DNA of 5,338 nucleotides from Candidatus Kerfeldbacteria bacterium (GCA_016234305.1 JACRFM010000034.1:1-5338), one strand, 5' to 3'; shown: positions 1 to 4,756, numbered from the stretch's first letter. Program-made: numbers and translations. The notes: generated by a model from the sequence alone, not told the origin.

Positions 1-17
1 GTAACTTTTGTCAAACT

Positions 18-1103
18 ATGAATATACTCGCTTTGGAAACTTCCTGCGATGAAACTTCAGCCGCGGTGATTGACCTGAATCCTAAAAGATTGCGCCTGGC
101 GGCAATTAATATTTCCTCGCAAATCAAGCTGCACGCGCCTTATGGCGGCGTGGTGCCGGAATTGGCTGCGCGCCGGCACGCAGAGATTATTGTCCCCCTG
201 ATTAATCAAACTTTAAAACAAGCTAAGCTGGGCCCAGCTAAAATTGACGCTCTGGCTGTTACTGGCGGACCGGGCCTTATTACCGCTCTGCAAGTCGGAG
301 TGGAAACAGCCAAAACTCTAGCCTATGCCTGGCATAAACCGCTAATACCGGTTAACCACATTACCGGCCATTTAGTCAGTCCGTTTTTAAAACCAGAACT
401 ATGGAAAGAAGCCCAATCTAAAAAATACTGGCCAGCGGTGGCTTTGGTAATTTCCGGAGGTCACACGGAAATATATTTAATGCCGGCGCTTAACAAGTGG
501 CGGCTGCTTGGCCGCACCTTAGATGACGCGGTGGGTGAAGCTTTTGATAAGGTAGCTAAGATGCTTGGTTTACCTTATCCCGGCGGACCAGCGGTGGCTA
601 AACTGGCTACCAAAGGAAATTCTCAGTCTTTTGCCCTACCGCGGCCGATGATAAAAAACCAAAATTACAATTTCAGTTTTGCCGGACTTAAAACCGCCGT
701 GCTCTATGCTTTGAAAAAATATTCAGCCTCGGCTATCAATTATCAACTAAAGGCTGATATCTGCGCTTCTTTTCAACAAGCCGCCATTGATGTATTGTTA
801 TACAAAATTTTAAAAGCCGCCAATGAATTCAAAGCTAAAACCATTATGGTTAGCGGCGGAGTATCAGCCAATCAAGAATTAAGACGACAGCTAGTCAACC
901 AGATTAACAAACTACCCCCTACTGCCTACCCCCTACTGCCTACCCCCTATATTCTACTTCCTGACCTAAGGTTCACTGGTGACAATGCGGCCATGATTGC
1001 TCTGGCTGGCTATGTCATTGCCTTTAATGGAAAAAAGTTGAATAAATACCAAAACATTTGGAAAAATTTAACTGCCCAGGCTAATTGGGAATTGTGGGGA
1101 TAA
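18..1103 (+). CDS. tsaD: tRNA N6-adenosine threonylcarbamoyltransferase TsaD
   Basis: Transfers the threonylcarbamoyl group from threonylcarbamoyl-AMP to A37 of ANN-decoding tRNAs, acting in the cytoplasm with TsaB and TsaE. The 361-aa protein shows the whole family signature: N-terminal ETSCDETSAAV (residues 7-17), the metal-binding HITGH (His114, His118), ISGGHT (145-150), DDAVGEAFDK (169-178), FSFAGLKTAV (219-228), VSGGVSAN (278-285) and the C-terminal TGDN with metal-ligand Asp322. The ATG start gives the standard N terminus; no Shine-Dalgarno sequence lies in the 17 nt before it. It is slightly longer than the usual ~340 aa, mainly because residues 299-316 are a Leu/Pro/Tyr/Thr-rich stretch encoded by a heptamer repeat just before TGDN. 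Family assignment is certain; the effect of the insert on activity is unknown. Confidence 0.97.
   Translation: MNILALETSCDETSAAVIDLNPKRLRLAAINISSQIKLHAPYGGVVPELAARRHAEIIVPLINQTLKQAKLGPAKIDALAVTGGPGLITALQVGVETAKTLAYAWHKPLIPVNHITGHLVSPFLKPELWKEAQSKKYWPAVALVISGGHTEIYLMPALNKWRLLGRTLDDAVGEAFDKVAKMLGLPYPGGPAVAKLATKGNSQSFALPRPMIKNQNYNFSFAGLKTAVLYALKKYSASAINYQLKADICASFQQAAIDVLLYKILKAANEFKAKTIMVSGGVSANQELRRQLVNQINKLPPTAYPLLPTPYILLPDLRFTGDNAAMIALAGYVIAFNGKKLNKYQNIWKNLTAQANWELWG
912..967 (+). repeat. CTAC-heptamer tandem repeat inside tsaD
   Basis: Eight consecutive 7-nt units begin with CTA or CTG: CTACCCC, CTACTGC, CTACCCC, CTACTGC, CTACCCC, CTATATT, CTACTTC, CTGACCT. The first five alternate two variants, giving a perfect 14-nt period. 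The array encodes residues 299-316 of TsaD. By my count the stretch between the conserved LR (288-289) and TGDN is about nine residues longer than in E. coli TsaD. Seven is not a multiple of three, so gain or loss of one unit would shift the frame. Confidence 0.85.
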
Positions 1104-1105
1104 GA

Positions 1106-1134
1106 TTGCCATAAATGGTTTCTACATATACAAT
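1106..1134 (+). promoter_or_regulatory. Sigma-70-type promoter for the 188-aa secreted protein
   Basis: A -35 box TTGCCA (1106-1111, five of six to consensus) and a -10 box TACAAT (1129-1134, five of six) are separated by exactly 17 nt. The -35 starts three bases after the tsaD stop codon, and the predicted start of transcription near 1141 leaves a leader of about 40 nt before the ATG at 1181. The downstream gene can therefore be transcribed separately from tsaD. This is a motif-based call. Confidence 0.65.
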
Positions 1135-1138
1135 TAAG

Positions 1139-1175
1139 TTACGATTAACTATTAATCTTACTAATCATTAACTAT
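1139..1175 (+). repeat. TAAYNAT heptamer repeat in the leader of the 188-aa gene
   Basis: Five near-identical 7-nt units TTACGAT, TAACTAT, TAATCTT, (AC), TAATCAT, TAACTAT fill the untranslated leader and stop five bases before the start codon. One 2-nt slip separates units three and four. No Shine-Dalgarno sequence is present in this leader. Confidence 0.55.
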
Positions 1176-1180
1176 CTCAT

Positions 1181-1747
1181 ATGCAAAACTCTATCAAACG
1201 TGCGGTAACACTAGCTGTAGGCGTTGTTTTGTTATTAGGCGCCATTGTTCCAATCCTGGCCCAAGACACAGCGGTAACTAATACTAACACTAATACCAAT
1301 ACCTCTACTACTAACCTAAATGCCCTGCAACAGGCTCGCGCCAATGCCCAAAAAGCCCGCGAAGAGGCTAAAGAAAAAGCCAAACAGGCTCGCGAAGAAG
1401 CTTTAGTCAAAGCCAAGGCCGCGCGTGAAGCGGCCAAAGCTAAGTCCGAGGCTCGTCTGACTACACTCAAAACTAAACGCGATGCTATCAGTTCCGCTAC
1501 TAAAACTTACACCGAAGCAGTGCAAAAAGCGAACCAAAACCATCAGGTAGCAATCAAGGCAGCCAATGAAGCCCATCAGGCTGCAGTCAAAGCTGCTAAT
1601 GAAACCCGCCAAGCCGCGTTAAAAACCGCCCGCGAAGCCCTGGCCGCGGCCCGCGCACAGGCTGATACTATTGTGGTACAGCCGCCGTCCACCGCCAACA
1701 CTACTACTGGAAATAATACAACCAGTGGCAATACCACCAACCCATAA
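1181..1747 (+). CDS. Secreted hendecad-repeat helical protein, function unknown
   Basis: I do not recognise a named family. The 188-aa product begins with a clear signal peptide: Lys6/Arg7, then a hydrophobic core at residues 8-26 ending ILA, with probable cleavage after Ala27. A Thr/Asn linker (33-47) follows. Residues 50-159 are Ala/Lys/Glu/Arg-rich and fall into ten consecutive eleven-residue units in one register (for example 61-71 EEAKEKAKQAR, 72-82 EEALVKAKAAR, 127-137 AANEAHQAAVK, 138-148 AANETRQAALK), as expected of a long hendecad helix or coiled coil. The C terminus (168-188) is again Pro/Thr/Asn/Gly-rich and disordered, with no anchor or sorting motif seen. It has its own promoter and a strong terminator, so it is probably monocistronic. 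A fibrous or surface-attached exported role is inference. The ATG chosen gives the intact signal peptide. Confidence 0.85.
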   Translation: MQNSIKRAVTLAVGVVLLLGAIVPILAQDTAVTNTNTNTNTSTTNLNALQQARANAQKAREEAKEKAKQAREEALVKAKAAREAAKAKSEARLTTLKTKRDAISSATKTYTEAVQKANQNHQVAIKAANEAHQAAVKAANETRQAALKTAREALAAARAQADTIVVQPPSTANTTTGNNTTSGNTTNP

Positions 1748-1763
1748 ATTTTCGCTGACACAG

Positions 1764-1796
1764 AAACTTCCCCCGTCATCAGGGGGAAGTTTTATT
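1764..1796 (+). terminator. Rho-independent terminator after the 188-aa gene
   Basis: An 11-bp stem pairs 1764-1774 (AAACTTCCCCC) with 1782-1792 (GGGGGAAGTTT) around a 7-nt loop, followed by TATT. It lies 17 nt after the stop codon. The A-rich left arm means it could also work on the opposite strand. Confidence 0.85.
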
Positions 1797-1841
1797 ATCT
1801 CATGGGGCTCTATGGGCTTGCGCTCATGGTAGCCTTCATTT

Positions 1842-1926
1842 CTTCGGCGCCCATCCTCTGCCCCGCCGGCGGGACTATGGAGGATGGAAAATTCGCCGAA
1901 GTCCTCCTGAAGGAGGACGAAGGCGG
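1842..1926. repeat. Compound inverted repeat with CGCC-GAA...GAA-GGCG hairpin
   Basis: Two nested structures share bases. The left one pairs CTTCGGCG (1842-1849) and CCATCCTC (1851-1858) with GAGGATGG (1880-1887) and CGCCGAAG (1894-1901), around a 12-bp palindrome CCCGCCGGCGGG (1862-1873). The right one is a hairpin with CGCC (1894-1897), GAA, GTCCTCC (1901-1907), loop TGAA, GGAGGAC (1912-1918), GAA, GGCG (1922-1925). The matched GAA/GAA internal loop recurs at 4731-4756, so this is a family and not a single hairpin. Confidence 0.7.
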
Positions 1927-2100
1927 ATAAAAAATTCAAGTAAGGACCTTAAAAACTATTCAAGAGTCGCTCCAGGAGGTAAAATAAACCAGTAAAATCT
2001 CAAATTATAATTTCTCCCGCTTCGCTGGATCTCGCGTAGCGATGATAAATCCTAAATAATACCCAATGCATAAAATTCTAATGACAAATTTAAATAAGCA

Positions 2101-2186
2101 GTCATTCTGAGTGAAATCCCGTCAGATGGGATGAAACGAAGAACCTAGAGATCCTTCAGCCCTCCTAAGGAGGGCTGAAGGATGAC
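2101..2186. repeat. MITE-like palindromic element
   Basis: The element is bounded by GTCAT (2101-2105) and ATGAC (2182-2186). Inside are a small hairpin ATCCC/GGGAT (2116-2120 with 2128-2132) and a perfect 15-bp stem pairing 2151-2165 (ATCCTTCAGCCCTCC) with 2169-2183 around a 3-nt loop. The outer GTCATTCTGAG and CTGAAGGATGAC edges resemble small non-autonomous palindromic repeats that I recall from many bacterial and CPR genomes. No transposase is present. Confidence 0.65.
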
Positions 2187-2218
2187 AAAATGGGAATTGT
2201 AATTTATTTAGATATTAG

Positions 2219-2321
2219 CCTGCCCGCCGTTAGCCTGACCTGATTAACCAATAGTTATTTAATTACTGTATGTGCATTCATTCGCTAGATTATGTTTAAG
2301 ACATCAGCTTTGGCAGGCGGG
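2219..2321. repeat. Possible GC-rich inverted-repeat ends
   Basis: CCTGCCCGCC (2219-2228) and GGCAGGCGGG (2312-2321) can pair in two overlapping registers (CCTGCC/GGCAGG or CCCGCC/GGCGGG) across about 83 nt of AT-rich sequence. They look like GC-rich arms of the same kind of small palindromic repeats seen elsewhere in the window, but the interior has no structure I can support. Confidence 0.35.
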
Positions 2322-2412
2322 GATTTAAGATTTGGAATTTATTCTTTATCACTTTTATATTTCACTTTGTCATTTTAATTTTTGATATTTGCATTTTACA
2401 TTATTATTATTA
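2322..2412 (+). repeat. Degenerate AT-rich heptamer array upstream of tsaE
   Basis: From 2322 the sequence reads as thirteen 7-nt units close to NATTTNN: gatttaa, gatttgg, aatttat, tctttat, cactttt, atatttc, actttgt, catttta, atttttg, atatttg, catttta, cattatt, attatta. The array ends three bases before the tsaE ATG. It occupies the place where promoter and ribosome-binding signals would be expected. Confidence 0.5.
2332..2361 (+). promoter_or_regulatory. Weak candidate promoter for tsaE
   Basis: TTGGAA (2332-2337) and TATATT (2356-2361) stand 18 nt apart, which fits a sigma-70 promoter, and would start transcription about 45 nt before the tsaE ATG. The surrounding AT-rich heptamer array makes chance matches likely, so this is tentative. 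Confidence 0.3.
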
Positions 2413-2415
2413 CCT

Positions 2416-2859
2416 ATGCCTACTTATCTGACCAAGACCGCCGAACAAACAGAAGATTTAGGAAAAAAATTATCCCATCTTATTAAGGGCGGCGAAGTGC
2501 TGGCCTTAAGTGGAGACTTGGGCAGCGGCAAAACTACTTTTGTAAAAGGTTTGGCCAAAGGCTTGGGAATTAAACATCCCATTACCAGCCCGACTTTTGT
2601 ATTAATGAAAATATATCCAGTCACCAAGCACCAGACAATTAAACAATTAGTACACGTGGACTGTTACCGCCTGCCTGCTGGTAGGCATGGCGTACCCGGA
2701 ATTGAACTAAGTAAAATCGGTTTAGACGATTATTTAAATAAATTTGACTCCGTGGTGGTAATTGAATGGGCGGAAAAGATCAAAAAATTACCACTCTTTA
2801 CTAAAAGGGTAAATTTCAAACACGCCAAAAATAACTTCCAACGAATTATCAAACTATAA
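2416..2859 (+). CDS. tsaE: tRNA t6A biosynthesis ATPase TsaE
   Basis: P-loop ATPase that binds the TsaB-TsaD dimer and is needed for repeated cycles of t6A37 formation. With the ATG at 2416 the protein is 147 aa, close to the family norm. It shows Walker A GDLGSGKTT (residues 33-41), SPTF (58-61, switch region), HVDCYRL (80-86), IGLDDYL (101-107) and IEWAEK (116-121). A frame extension to a TTG at 2389 adds only a hydrophobic, low-complexity tail from the heptamer array, so ATG is preferred; no Shine-Dalgarno sequence precedes it. Residues 86-92 (LPAGRHG) are encoded by a palindrome inserted between HVDCYRL and the IGLDDYL helix. The gene shares its pathway with tsaD but is separated from it by the secreted-protein unit. 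It converges with the minus-strand gene, with 2 nt between stop codons and no terminator between them. Confidence 0.95.
   Translation: MPTYLTKTAEQTEDLGKKLSHLIKGGEVLALSGDLGSGKTTFVKGLAKGLGIKHPITSPTFVLMKIYPVTKHQTIKQLVHVDCYRLPAGRHGVPGIELSKIGLDDYLNKFDSVVVIEWAEKIKKLPLFTKRVNFKHAKNNFQRIIKL
2668..2692. repeat. In-frame palindromic insertion in tsaE
   Basis: CGCC-TGCCT (2668-2676) pairs with AGGCA-(T)-GGCG (2683-2692) around GCTGGT, giving nine pairs and one bulge. It is translated as part of LPAGRHG, residues absent from this place in typical TsaE. From memory, very similar LPAGRQG-type peptides occur in unrelated CPR proteins, like Rickettsia palindromic elements in coding genes; that comparison needs a database check. 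Confidence 0.65.
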
Positions 2860-2861
2860 AA

Positions 2862-4280
2862 CTATTTTACTGTTTGATATTTAGGTATAGTTAATTTACC
2901 CGTTCCTAAGGGATTATAACCATTTTTAACCTCATCCCCGTCCTTATACCCGTCACCATCAGTGTCGGGATTATTTTTGCCAGTACCATAAAATTCTTCC
3001 TCTTTATCATTTAAACCATCACCATCACTATCATTTACGGCTAAATCATTCTCAGTTACTCCTGTTGATACACCACCCATAAAACCGGCCAACATCTGAT
3101 TAAGGTCTAAAAATTTTGAAGGTGCGGCAATTTTAACCGGTTCGTTAATCTGGTCCAAGTTCATTACTATAGTCATACTATCGGACTTATTATTATTTAA
3201 TGGTGGAGGAATAACCAGCCGCAAGCGTCTAACAATATAATCGCTCTTACCTATCCAGATTTCACCAATTACTGGCTCTTTGTATTCACTATCCAGTTTT
3301 TTTAATTGGTCCACCTGCTCTTTATTATAAGCTTCCCCTAAAATCACCGGCCCAGCCTGTTGTAAAAAATCTACCATTGCCTTAGGCTCAATAACAAAAC
3401 CATAATGGTAGGAAACCAGGCCATTAATATTTTCACTGTCATAACGCTGGTTGAATTTAATGGGTTTAGTTTCTATAAATATCGGCTTCAGCTTGGCTGT
3501 TTGTTCCTGGCTGATAGTTTGAACTTTTTTATAATCAGGTATTTTACCAGATAGTAATGGCGAGTCGGCTAATTGTTCTTGGGAAAATTTAACCCATTGG
3601 TTCTTTAACGAACTTAAGTCTAAAAAGCCTAAGTTAGGAACATCTAACAGCTGTAAATAATCCGCTTTATCTTTTTTAATGTATTGCAAACCTAACAACA
3701 TGGGTTGCTCAGTCTCACTTAGACTCAACCACAATTTTCCATCAGCCTGACCATCAGCTTGATTTGTTATATCTTGGATAAGGTCGAGTTTTATACTTAA
3801 ATTAGCCGAACCAGTAGTATCGGGTAATTGTAATAGTGATAACTGATCTTTGGCCGGGCCGCTTAAATTAAGTTTAGTGCTGACGGCGCTGCTTAAATGA
3901 AAAGTCTTAATCTCTCCCATGCTAATCAAACTTTTGCTAATAACTCTTTCCGGCGCTGTCCAATAATAGTAGTAATAAGCCCAAGCGCCGCCGGCCGCTA
4001 AAAATAAACCGGCGCTAAAAATCCCTATTAGCCACCATTTTTTATTAATACCGGCAAACCGTCTAAAAATTTTAACAGCATCAAAATGCCCGCCGCTGGA
4101 GGGTAATATTCTAGCCGAACCCAAGGACGGTACGATTTGAGGATTAACTATTTGGTTAAAAGCTTTGTCAATCTGTTCAACCGGCCAGCCGGCAGCTAAT
4201 AGGCCTTGCTTTACACCGGACTGACCCAGACCGCGAGCTAATTCATTTTTAATATAATTTTCTAATTCAAGAGGTTGCAT
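2862..4280 (-). CDS. Single-pass membrane protein with C-terminal calcium-type repeats
   Basis: Function unknown. The 472-aa product starts with a short helical motif (about residues 5-45, containing GVKQGLLAAGW and VEQIDKAF) that resembles the UBA-like N-terminal motif I associate with CPR membrane proteins. A flexible Pro/Ser/Gly-rich stretch follows, then one transmembrane helix (about 82-106, ending in a run of Tyr). Residues ~110-400 form an extracytoplasmic domain with alternating strands, loosely like LolA/LppX-type lipid-binding beta folds; this is inference. The C terminus has two thrombospondin-type-3/EF-like calcium loops, DSDGDGLND (417-425) and DTDGDGYKD (439-447), the first followed by an E-rich segment. 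Topology is probably N-in, C-out. The ATG at 4280 has no adjacent Shine-Dalgarno sequence. It lies downstream of the rRNA/tRNA terminator on the same strand, so it likely has its own promoter in the AT-rich 60 nt before it. Confidence 0.9.
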   Translation of the reverse strand: MQPLELENYIKNELARGLGQSGVKQGLLAAGWPVEQIDKAFNQIVNPQIVPSLGSARILPSSGGHFDAVKIFRRFAGINKKWWLIGIFSAGLFLAAGGAWAYYYYYWTAPERVISKSLISMGEIKTFHLSSAVSTKLNLSGPAKDQLSLLQLPDTTGSANLSIKLDLIQDITNQADGQADGKLWLSLSETEQPMLLGLQYIKKDKADYLQLLDVPNLGFLDLSSLKNQWVKFSQEQLADSPLLSGKIPDYKKVQTISQEQTAKLKPIFIETKPIKFNQRYDSENINGLVSYHYGFVIEPKAMVDFLQQAGPVILGEAYNKEQVDQLKKLDSEYKEPVIGEIWIGKSDYIVRRLRLVIPPPLNNNKSDSMTIVMNLDQINEPVKIAAPSKFLDLNQMLAGFMGGVSTGVTENDLAVNDSDGDGLNDKEEEFYGTGKNNPDTDGDGYKDGDEVKNGYNPLGTGKLTIPKYQTVK

Positions 4281-4340
4281 AGATTAATAAGATTTAATTT
4301 TTATTTATCACATTTTAATAGTACTCCTTCTAAGAAAAAC

Positions 4341-4364
4341 AAAAAACTGCCCGACTGACAGTTT
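4341..4364 (-). terminator. Terminator of the tRNA transcript
   Basis: Reading the minus strand, AAACTG (4364-4359) pairs with CAGTTT (4349-4344) around a 9-nt loop and is followed by a T run interrupted by one G (4346-4336). The stem is short but the U tract is long. It closes the 16S/tRNA unit before the 472-aa gene, and no 23S gene intervenes. Confidence 0.65.
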
Positions 4365-4376
4365 GGTTGTATCTTA

Positions 4377-4433
4377 TGGTGGGTGTGCCTGGATTCCCCT
4401 TCGCTCCGACTCAGGTACCTGGGCGCTACACCC
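4377..4433 (-). ncRNA. tRNA-like acceptor ending in CCA, identity unknown
   Basis: On the minus strand GGGTGTA (4433-4427) pairs with ACACCC (4386-4381), followed by discriminator A and CCA (4380-4377), like a tRNA end. The 39 nt between are too short for a normal tRNA and contain no recognisable anticodon arm or TTCRA T-loop; CCTG and CAGG can pair next to the acceptor. The 3' end is identical over 11 bases to that of the tRNA-Val-like piece at 4531-4541. It may be a degenerate tRNA copy or the end of a larger structured RNA. Confidence 0.35.
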
Positions 4434-4471
4434 ATCCCGCCATCGGCGGGGTTTCTCGCGCCCTTCGAGTC
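4408..4471 (-). ncRNA. Three-tier nested RNA stem upstream of the CCA end
   Basis: Nested complementary arms line up: 4408-4412 with 4467-4471 (GACTC/GAGTC), 4421-4425 with 4459-4463 (GGGCG/CGCCC), and 4436-4441 with 4445-4450 (CCCGCC/GGCGGG around a 3-nt loop). The outer arm overlaps 4464-4474, which can pair instead with the T arm of the tRNA-Val-like piece. I do not recognise the RNA; it lacks the tmRNA, RNase P and SRP landmarks that I looked for. Confidence 0.35.
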
Positions 4472-4553
4472 CACTACTGCATATTAACTTTGAACGGCTT
4501 GACGCATGACGAGTTTCGGCGAGCTTCACGTGGTGGGTGTGGGTGGACTCGAA
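4464..4553. repeat. 11-bp inverted repeat of the tRNA T-arm sequence
   Basis: TTCGAGTCCAC at 4464-4474 is the exact reverse complement of GTGGACTCGAA at 4543-4553. The latter is the T-loop and 3' T-stem of the tRNA-Val-like piece on the minus strand. In the transcript the two could form an 11-bp stem across a 68-nt loop and hide the T arm. Confidence 0.55.
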
Positions 4554-4619
4554 CCATTGACCTCTTCATTACCCCAGTATTATATCACTCTGTGATAAGT
4601 ACGGGGCAAGTCAGTGAAG
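4531..4619 (-). pseudogene. tRNA-Val(GAC)-like 3' part with 39-nt insertion, 5' half missing
   Basis: Reading the minus strand: anticodon stem CTTCA (4619-4615), CTGAC (4614-4610), a 39-nt segment (4609-4571), AA, TGAAG (4568-4564), AGGTC, T stem AATGG, T loop TTCGAGT, CCACC, acceptor CACACCC (4541-4535), A, CCA (4534-4531). Removing the 39 nt leaves the canonical loop CTGACAA with anticodon GAC, so tRNA-Val(GAC). The segment itself folds into a hairpin with CCCC/GGGG at its base. Only 10 nt separate it from the tRNA-Ile CCA, so D arm and 5' acceptor are missing in place. Two A-C mismatches weaken the T stem (CCATT would pair fully). The Val identity rests on the anticodon and on the GGGTG-type acceptor seen in E. 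coli tRNA-Val. A decayed gene is most likely; an unusual split or processed tRNA is possible. Confidence 0.6.
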
Positions 4620-4629
4620 TACATTCCAT

Positions 4630-4707
4630 TGGTGGGCGGCGATGGATTTGAACCATCGACCTTCTCATTATCAGTGAGATGCTCTAACCGGGCTGAGCTA
4701 GCCGCCC
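4630..4707 (-). tRNA. tRNA-Ile(GAU)
   Basis: A complete cloverleaf is read on the minus strand: acceptor GGGCGGC (4707-4701) with GCCGCCC (4640-4634), D arm GCTC...GAGC, anticodon arm TCTCA-CTGATAA-TGAGA with anticodon GAU, variable AGGTC, and T arm GATGG-TTCAAAT-CCATC. Discriminator A and CCA (4633-4630) are encoded. It lies about 320 nt downstream of 16S on the same strand, the classical place for tRNA-Ile in bacterial rRNA spacers. As an ANN-decoding tRNA it is a substrate of the TsaD/TsaE pathway. Confidence 0.97.
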
Positions 4708-4730
4708 ATGAATTGATAACCAACTGCCTG

Positions 4731-4756
4731 TCCGCCGAAGTTTTAACGAAGGCGGA
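4731..4756. repeat. Hairpin repeat CCGCC-GAA...GAA-GGCGG
   Basis: TCCGCC (4731-4736), GAA, GTT, loop TT, AAC, GAA, GGCGGA (4751-4756) forms a stem with a symmetrical GAA/GAA internal loop. It has the same plan as 1894-1925 with a different inner stem, so both belong to one dispersed family. It sits directly between the isolated GGGTGTG-TA (4768-4760) and tRNA-Ile. Confidence 0.65.

Larger units (their letters stand above)
1797..2321. other. Gene-free interval filled with hairpin repeats
   Basis: I find no convincing coding frame on either strand here. The interval carries an imperfect hairpin near 1805-1834, a compound inverted repeat at 1842-1926, a MITE-like element at 2101-2186, and GC-rich ends at 2219-2228 and 2312-2321 that can pair. 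Between these it is AT-rich and unremarkable. It looks like an accumulation site for small non-coding repeats between two transcription units. Confidence 0.6.

Noticed and set aside
912..967. CRISPR-like array
   Set aside because: Units are 7 nt with no spacers and lie within the tsaD reading frame.
1177..1470. Minus-strand open frames opposite the 188-aa gene (also 1403-1612, 1576-1779, 1619-1939)
   Set aside because: They mirror the Ala/Lys-rich repeats of the real gene in antisense, which has a signal peptide, promoter and terminator on the plus strand.
2389..2415. Extended TTG start for tsaE
   Set aside because: The added residues come from the heptamer array and are not seen at TsaE N termini; ATG at 2416 gives the usual start.
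2424..2627. Minus-strand open frame inside tsaE
   Set aside because: It is a shadow of the strongly conserved tsaE frame, which carries all family motifs.
4377..4620. tmRNA, RNase P RNA or SRP RNA
   Set aside because: I found no tmRNA TGGTTTCGAC start or tag ending in Ala-Ala-stop, no RNase P GAGGAAAGTC core and no SRP GGAAGNAGC loop on the minus strand.
4377..4620. Group I intron within a tRNA gene
   Set aside because: The conserved P/Q/R/S core elements were not recognisable, and the 5' tRNA exon is not adjacent.
4367..4651. Plus-strand open frame of 94 aa
   Set aside because: It runs antisense through the tRNA-like segments and into tRNA-Ile; its composition reflects tRNA sequence (e.g. 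GGCGWTRTID) and it has no start signal.
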